A DNA stretch of 64,000 nucleotides. Origin: Paulinella micropora (taxonomy: Eukaryota > Cercozoa > Imbricatea > Euglyphida > Paulinellidae). The stretch covers positions 71,606-135,605 of the forward strand of contig WBZZ01003023.1 in assembly GCA_019918135.1 (NCBI GenBank), in the 5' to 3' direction. The notes below the pieces were generated by a model. It had not been told where the DNA came from and searched no databases. It worked only from the letters and a program-made list of their open reading frames with translations. Position numbers and translations under genes: made by a program. Within the stretch, counting starts at the first letter, position 1. Every line of letters begins with the position of its first letter. Positions 58,584 through 64,000 of this stretch are shown here, piece after piece.

Positions 58584-59203
58584 GCGGCGGTTAGTGCTAT
58601 GTCTCTCATCACATCAATATTAAAATATGATGGTTTAAAAGATACATAATCCGCAGATGCCGTTTTATAATATACTTCCAATGTTATTGGAGCATCTGTC
58701 GCATATGTCAATAAAACTTCATTAGTCGTATTTCCAGAAATTCGTATTGTTGTATTATTGGTGGTATCCGCGGGATTTGGACAAGTCATTAACCATATCA
58801 TTTTCATTTGGACTCCGTATCTTTGAATTAGCCATATACAATCAAAAGACTTATACTCAATGGCGGTTGTATAATTTAGCACTTCGCTGTAAAAGTCATC
58901 AACATTGGTTCCGTCCGTTTTATGAAACCAAAACTGAAAGGTTCCTATTCCAGACGGGGCGGGCAAATTTAAAGACCCGCGAAAAGCAACTTTAATGAAA
59001 TAACCATATCCTAAATTAGATATTGTTTTGCTACCATAACCGCCCGTGCAAAGAGTAGTGAATGTTGAACTTTCCATCCACGACCTAAGGTCAAGACCAA
59101 CATACGCATTTTGAATGTTTCTTGTTAATGTCGGGGTAGCAGTGATTGCGATAGTTTTCGTATCAATTGACTGCTGTTCTTGCGATCGGCCGAATATATT
59201 CAT
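58574..59203 (-). CDS. Beta-rich probable virion protein
   Basis: 209 residues from ATG 59203, intact. After IFGRSQEQQSIDTKTIAITA the sequence is Thr/Tyr/Asn-rich and strongly beta, with a regular spacing like a jelly roll (YGYFIKVAFRGSLNLPAPSG; TFQFWFHKTDG; LLTYATDAPITLEVYYKTAS). Divergent from the S74 fibre gene. May be a minor capsid or fibre-base protein; inferred from composition and neighbour only. Confidence 0.5.
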   Translation of the reverse strand: MNIFGRSQEQQSIDTKTIAITATPTLTRNIQNAYVGLDLRSWMESSTFTTLCTGGYGSKTISNLGYGYFIKVAFRGSLNLPAPSGIGTFQFWFHKTDGTNVDDFYSEVLNYTTAIEYKSFDCIWLIQRYGVQMKMIWLMTCPNPADTTNNTTIRISGNTTNEVLLTYATDAPITLEVYYKTASADYVSFKPSYFNIDVMRDIALTAAYT

Positions 59204-59295
59204 TTTTTTAAACTATATATATATCTTATATTATAAAATAATAGAATTAAAATAGTCAATATCTTGATATTGACATTTGTCCAGAGGACTAAATT

Positions 59296-62200
59296 ATGAA
59301 TCATTTAGGCAATCCGTGGGCATATCACTATTACGGCTCTGTGATAATAGACGAGGATTTAGAAGTTGATGGAGTATTATATGGCGATCATATTGAAGCA
59401 AACTCAATACAAGCAAGGACTGATGACATAACAATATCGTCGCGAAATAATAACTCTTCTTTGTTGATATCTGATACTGGTTATGTGTCAATTAATAACG
59501 AATACGACTTACCAATAGCGGACGGCACGGCTAATCAAGTATTAAACAGATGGGTTGGGTAATACTTCATTTGCTACATTAACATCAAGTTTTATAAGCG
59601 ATTTTGAACTGGATAAATTAACGGATGTAGTCATTACAGCACCAGTGGCGATGAATAGTTATCTAACATATAACTCAATAAACTGGGTAAATAAAACCTT
59701 TCCGATAAATGTTGATGAATTCGGCAATATTAGTATGGGCGGTAATTTGAATATAACAGGTGTAAATTTACTAAATACGAAAGATGTTGATACTTGGATA
59801 TCTGAGCACGAAGACAATAATGATAAAGTGTCCGCGGATGGTTCAATTAATACACACAGCGATGTGTTAATTACAGGCACACCCGCCGATAACCAACTAC
59901 TCATTTATAGCACGGGGCAATGGAGAAATGTTGCTTCACCTTTTCTTAGATTGGATGGTCTCGCTATGATGTTTGGTGATTTAAATATGGGAGGATTTAA
60001 CATAACAAATGTCGGTAATGTTGATGGTATTGATGTTTCTGCTCTTGACACCGCAGTCGTTAAACTAACAGGAGACCAAACCATAACAGGGAATAAAATA
60101 TTTACTACTTATGTGGGTGTAAAAGACTCAAATCCATTAAACACAGGTAAGTTATTCTTCAATTACAACAATAATATGGGTTCTATTTATTCGTCGGAGG
60201 TAGGTGGAGCAACGGGCTATCCACTAAGCATTGTTGGTTCTTCCATACTTCTTGCTCCAACAACAGGGGGTGGAATAACATTGGCGAGCAATGTTTTAAA
60301 TTTTAATAGCACAACAGCAATTAGCGGACTTCCAGCACCATTCTACGATGGTGATGCTTCAACGAAGGCTTACACTGATACGAAACTAGCAAAGGACGGC
60401 ACAACGGCTATGACAGGCAGTTTAAATATGGGTGGTTTTGCTATTACAAATGTAGGCAATGTTGATGGTATTGATGTGTCAGCACTTGATACAGCCGTAG
60501 TGAAATTAACGGGCGACCAAACCATAGCAGGAATTAAGTCATTCAGCAGTGAAATCAAAGCAAATGCGGGGATAACAACAACAACATTAACAACAACCGA
60601 CAATGTGGTAGTAGGAGCAGGGAAAAGTGTTTTCATAGATAGAAAAGCACTTGCCAACAATAAACTAGTTTTGTATGATAGTGGAACACCTTCAACAACT
60701 GGATTTTATGGATTTGGTATTGCTAGTAATACATTGATTTATAATGTTAATGCTTTTGGTTATAGCCACGTGTTTTATTACTCGGGGACAAATGAATTAT
60801 TTAGAATTGCTAATGCTGGAATTACTGCGTCAAAGGCAATAACGGCAAATGCTGGAGTATCAACAACCACATTAACGGCGAGTGGGGCGATAACAGCGAA
60901 TGGCGGATTAAATATGGGAAGCCAGAGTATAACAAATGTAAATCTTGTTGATGGTGTGGATGTTTCTGTCCTTGATACTTCGGCGGTTAAAACCTCAGGA
61001 AACCAAACCATAGCAGGAATTAAGACATTTAGCAGTGCCCTTGAAATAACTGGAAATTCAACGAATGCGACAACAAAAGGAACATTCGTGGTTTTTAACT
61101 CCACAGCCAATATAGGAACTATCGGATGTCTTGATATGGGCACGGGCGTAAATTATAACTTTGAAATAAATGCCAAAAAAGCAAGTTTCGTTATTGATGG
61201 GGCGATTGTTGGTTGGGTAAATGCTTCGGGGCTAGATTGTAATAGTAGCAAAATAGCCAACCTTGGAACTCCGACATTAGCGACGGACGGAGCGACAAAA
61301 GGGTATGCGGACACATTGGACGGGCAAAATGTAAAACTATCAACAGACCAAACCATAACAGGAAGTAAAACATTCAACGGGGCGAGCACTACAATAAAAT
61401 ATCTAACTTTAACGAACAATGCCGATTTTAATAATCAAACTATCACTAATGGTGGAAATATAACATATAATGGGGCAAGGATATTAAACCAAAATGGAGG
61501 AGACATATTCTTTTCACAGACATCAGGAGATTATCAGTATTTCTTATTTACTCTAAATACTGCTACAAGTGGAACCGCGAACCAACGAGGTTATGTATTC
61601 ACGAATGTAGCATCTGATGTAAAAGGGGCGGGACTTTATATTTCAAAACTTTTGGATAATAAAAGTGCTTCGTCTGACATTGTCCGTTTTAACAATGCGG
61701 GCGGTATGAAGTTTTATGGAGCCTTAGATATGAATTCAAACAACATAACAAATGGTGGAACAATAACGGGAACGACAATTACTTCAACCGCGGGTATATC
61801 AACGACGACACTAACGGCAAGTGGATTAATAACGGCAAATGCGAGTATATCAACAACAACGGCAACCGCAAGCGGATTAATAACAGCAAATGCGGGGATA
61901 TCAACAACGACATTGGCAACAAGCGACAAAATAACAACAGCATCAGGCAAACCAATAATCATAGGCAACTCAACGAAAGGAGTGGGAGCGTCAGGTGGTT
62001 TAGAAATATACGGGACGGCTTCAAATATTGGAGGGGCACACTTACAAGCAATAACAACAGCGGATGCTTATCCAACATTTCAATTATTGAACTGGGCACA
62101 CGACAATATAGGTATAAGTTTTGATGCTTATTATGACGGCTCAAACTGGAAATCAAGTAATTCTGGCTCAAACTTTCAAATATACAAAATCTCAAACAAA

Positions 62201-62913
62201 CTTGCTTTTTATTATAATACTGGAACAACGGCGGGAGTAATATAACTTGGAATGAGGAAATGAACATTAATACGTCGGGAGAGGTAGTCATCCCAACAGC
62301 ATCCAGCGGTTTTTTAACCATACGAAAAAGACCCGCTTCTACCGTCGACGCACAACTATATTTTAAATCGGGAGGATATACGAATTATGGAGCAATTGTT
62401 TCTTCTACTGGTTTGCTTCACGCTTGGACTACTTCAAACTCTACTACTGGCGTGCCGTCTGGTAGTTATAATTATATTCCGCTAAATGGTGCTTGGACAA
62501 ACTCATCGGACAGGCGATTAAAATCAGATATTAAAACATTAGACTGCGGGGATTGTTGCGAGAAACTAATGAAAATAAATTGTTGCTCATATTATTTGAA
62601 ATCAGACGAAAAGAAAGAAAAAAAGAACCACGGATTTATTGCGGACGAAGTAAAAAAGATTTTTCCAGAATTTGTATCAGAAAGTGGGATAAAAGCAGAG
62701 GATGGAGAAGGCTACCTTGAAGGCATAACATATACAGATTTTATACCGATATTGGTCAGCGGATTTCAACACATGGCGGAAAAGGTAGGTAATCTATCGC
62801 AAGCGATAGATTTATTAGAAAAAGAAAATAATAATCTCATGAATATACTACAAGATTTAACCAACCAACTAGTAGAAATACGAGCCGTTGTATATCCAAC
62901 CAATGTCAAATAA
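59296..62913 (+). CDS. Trimeric fibre protein with C-terminal S74 intramolecular chaperone
   Basis: About 1,205 codons. The shaft is built of repeats NVGNVDGIDVSALDTAVVKL and GDQTI-G-K-F, seen near 60000-60100, 60430-60550 and, more diverged, 60940-61030 and 61310-61380. Gly/Thr-rich TTTLTASGAI words lie between. The C-terminus (62500-62800) is a peptidase S74 domain: WTNSSDRRLKSDIKTL with its catalytic Ser-Asp, NHGFIADEVKKIFPEFV, and a trailing coiled coil (AIDLLEKENNNLMNILQDL). The domain folds the trimer and then cuts itself off. One-base shifts near 59557 and 62237 break the frame; both sides match the fibre pattern (the second rebuilds an N-I-T-W strand). Phage-like host-binding fibre. 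Confidence 0.85.
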
Positions 62914-63246
62914 TACGCGACTTCATATATCGCCACATATTATTGATATAGCGGATGGCGAACTAACTCCAGAATTAAAGTCTCGTGTTATCTCCGCGGA
63001 ACTAAAGAACGAAGAAAAAAAATAAAACATGAGTTGGAAGACGAGTGGCGATGTTGTTGTTTCAAAGAAAGGACAGATGCGAGATTAATCAGATATTCAA
63101 CTCAAATAGCAATATTGGTTGGTGTTATAATCCTTTGTATTGTTAGATTAAGCGACCCGACAATTAGTTGTGCGAATTCTAATACCTATGTCTCTATTCT
63201 TTCGTTGTGCTTAGGGATAATATGTCCTTCACCGAAGTTGAATTAA
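62903..63246 (+). CDS. Small membrane protein, frame broken in a poly-A run
   Basis: About 114 residues. ATG 62903 overlaps the fibre end and gives MSNNTRLHISPHIIDIADGE to 63025. An extra base in the A run near 63015-63022 explains the early stop; the other frame continues HELEDEWRCCCFKERTDARL, then a TM segment (TQIAILVGVIILCIV) and a second hydrophobic part ending LGIICPSPKLN. The PxPK ending after a hydrophobic segment is common in small proteins of polinton-like viruses. Stop codon overlaps that of the convergent GIY-YIG gene. Confidence 0.6.
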
Positions 63247-63943
63247 AGACCGAAAGCAGATAAACCAAGCATATTGTCATAGTGGATTTGAGTTTTTTTA
63301 TGTTCTCTAATATTGTTTATTCTAAATGTTTTACCACACTCACATTGAACTATATATAAACCATATTCTTTTTTTTGTTGTAAAATGTATTCTTTATTTT
63401 CTTCATAATATTGTTTGTTTTGTTGTGTTATTTGCTCTTTATTTCGTTCATAATATGCTTTATTTTTTGTGCTATGTATTCTTTATTTTCTTCACGATAT
63501 TGTTTAATTTTTCCTTTATTTTTTTCGCGATATTGTTTGTTTCTTTGTAAAATGTATTTTTTATTTTCTTCACGATATTGTTTGTTTTTTTGTAAAATGT
63601 ATTCTTTCTTTTCTTCACGATATTCCTTCTTAGTTCTTCCTTCTATTCTTTTATTTACACAATTTTCTGTTTGTCTTATTATTTCTCCTTCTCGCCTTCT
63701 CAATTGATTTATATTTTCACATGGATAATCTTCAAGTAATTCAGTAAAGTGGTCTTCGTGTTTTAATATTTCAAAACTACTTATGTGTCGCCCTCTACCA
63801 TCTTTATATGCTTTGTAATTTTTTCTATGAAGCCCAAGTCGTTGAGCCAATGTCTGTGTAGTTGAACCGATATAAATTAAATCCGTTTGGTGCGACCTAA
63901 TCGCATAAATTTTTCCTTTCTTACAATCTCCAACTCGTGGCAT
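63243..63943 (-). CDS. GIY-YIG endonuclease with Lys-rich repeats and C-terminal zinc finger
   Basis: About 233 residues from ATG 63943. GKIYAIRSHQTDLIYIGSTT is the GIY-YIG core, followed by LAQRLGLHRKNYKAY (catalytic Arg region) and the conserved Glu. A repeat region of Y-R-E-E-N-K-x-Y-I-x-Q-x-K-x-x units follows. A one-base shift near 63467, in an A run, hides the end of the repeats and a final finger: VQCECGKTFRINNIREHKK with H-Y-D-N-M. The frame without the shift stops at 63428. Such nucleases occur in many giant viruses and virophages as selfish or recombination enzymes. Confidence 0.85.
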
Positions 63944-64000
63944 ATTGTTTGTTATTCTTTGTTATTATTATATATCATTATGTTTAAATAGAATTACATT

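Noticed and set aside
1-64000. tRNA or rRNA genes
   Set aside because: No cloverleaf-like segment with the usual conserved words was recognised on either strand; a dedicated scan was not possible here.

Overview
The window looks like DNA of large eukaryotic dsDNA viruses of the double-jelly-roll (varidnavirus) type infecting a protist, either as virus genomes or as endogenous copies in a protist chromosome. Two blocks of different origin are joined. Block 1 (1 to about 53.4 kb) is GC-rich and carries short GT-AG introns. Block 2 (about 53.4 to 64 kb) is AT-rich, shows no introns and continues past the right edge. No tRNA, rRNA, CRISPR array or ordinary housekeeping gene was seen. I cannot name the species. 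The small giant-virus relatives (yaravirus/mriyavirus type) are a plausible comparison for block 1, and polinton-like viruses or virophages for block 2; both are inference.

Block 1, left part (1-26.4 kb), is accessory. Genes are separated by long spacers full of poly-C/poly-G runs, microsatellites and tandem repeats. It encodes a very large orphan protein, a GT32-like glycosyltransferase, a DUF1152 protein, three F-box/leucine-rich-repeat proteins, a RING-finger protein, three tandem secreted/membrane paralogues, a nicotinamidase and several orphans. Ubiquitin adaptors and membrane proteins suggest host manipulation.

Block 1, right part (26.4-50.4 kb), is a compact morphogenesis module with almost no spacers and no poly-G/C runs. 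It holds an A32-like packaging ATPase (four micro-introns), a giant coiled-coil protein, small membrane and basic proteins, the probable major capsid protein (one intron), a zinc-repeat/Vsr-like nuclease, a YABBY/HMG-like protein (one intron), a RuvC-like Holliday junction resolvase, a probable capsid-surface protein, a penton-like protein, a SLATT-like two-TM protein, ribonucleotide reductase small subunit and a giant adhesive fibre gene. No DNA polymerase or RNR large subunit for this element lies in the window.

The boundary (50.4-54.5 kb) holds C-rich repeats, a protease-like gene, diverged direct repeats, a (TA)n tract and a perfect 181-bp inverted repeat. Block 2 then encodes small zinc-binding and basic proteins, a primase-SF3 helicase, a virion-like beta protein, a fibre with a C-terminal S74 chaperone domain, a small membrane protein and a GIY-YIG nuclease.

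Many block 1 genes carry one-base indels and a few in-frame stops. Uncorrected sequencing error and decay of an endogenous copy are both possible; I give whole-gene extents and mark the breaks.
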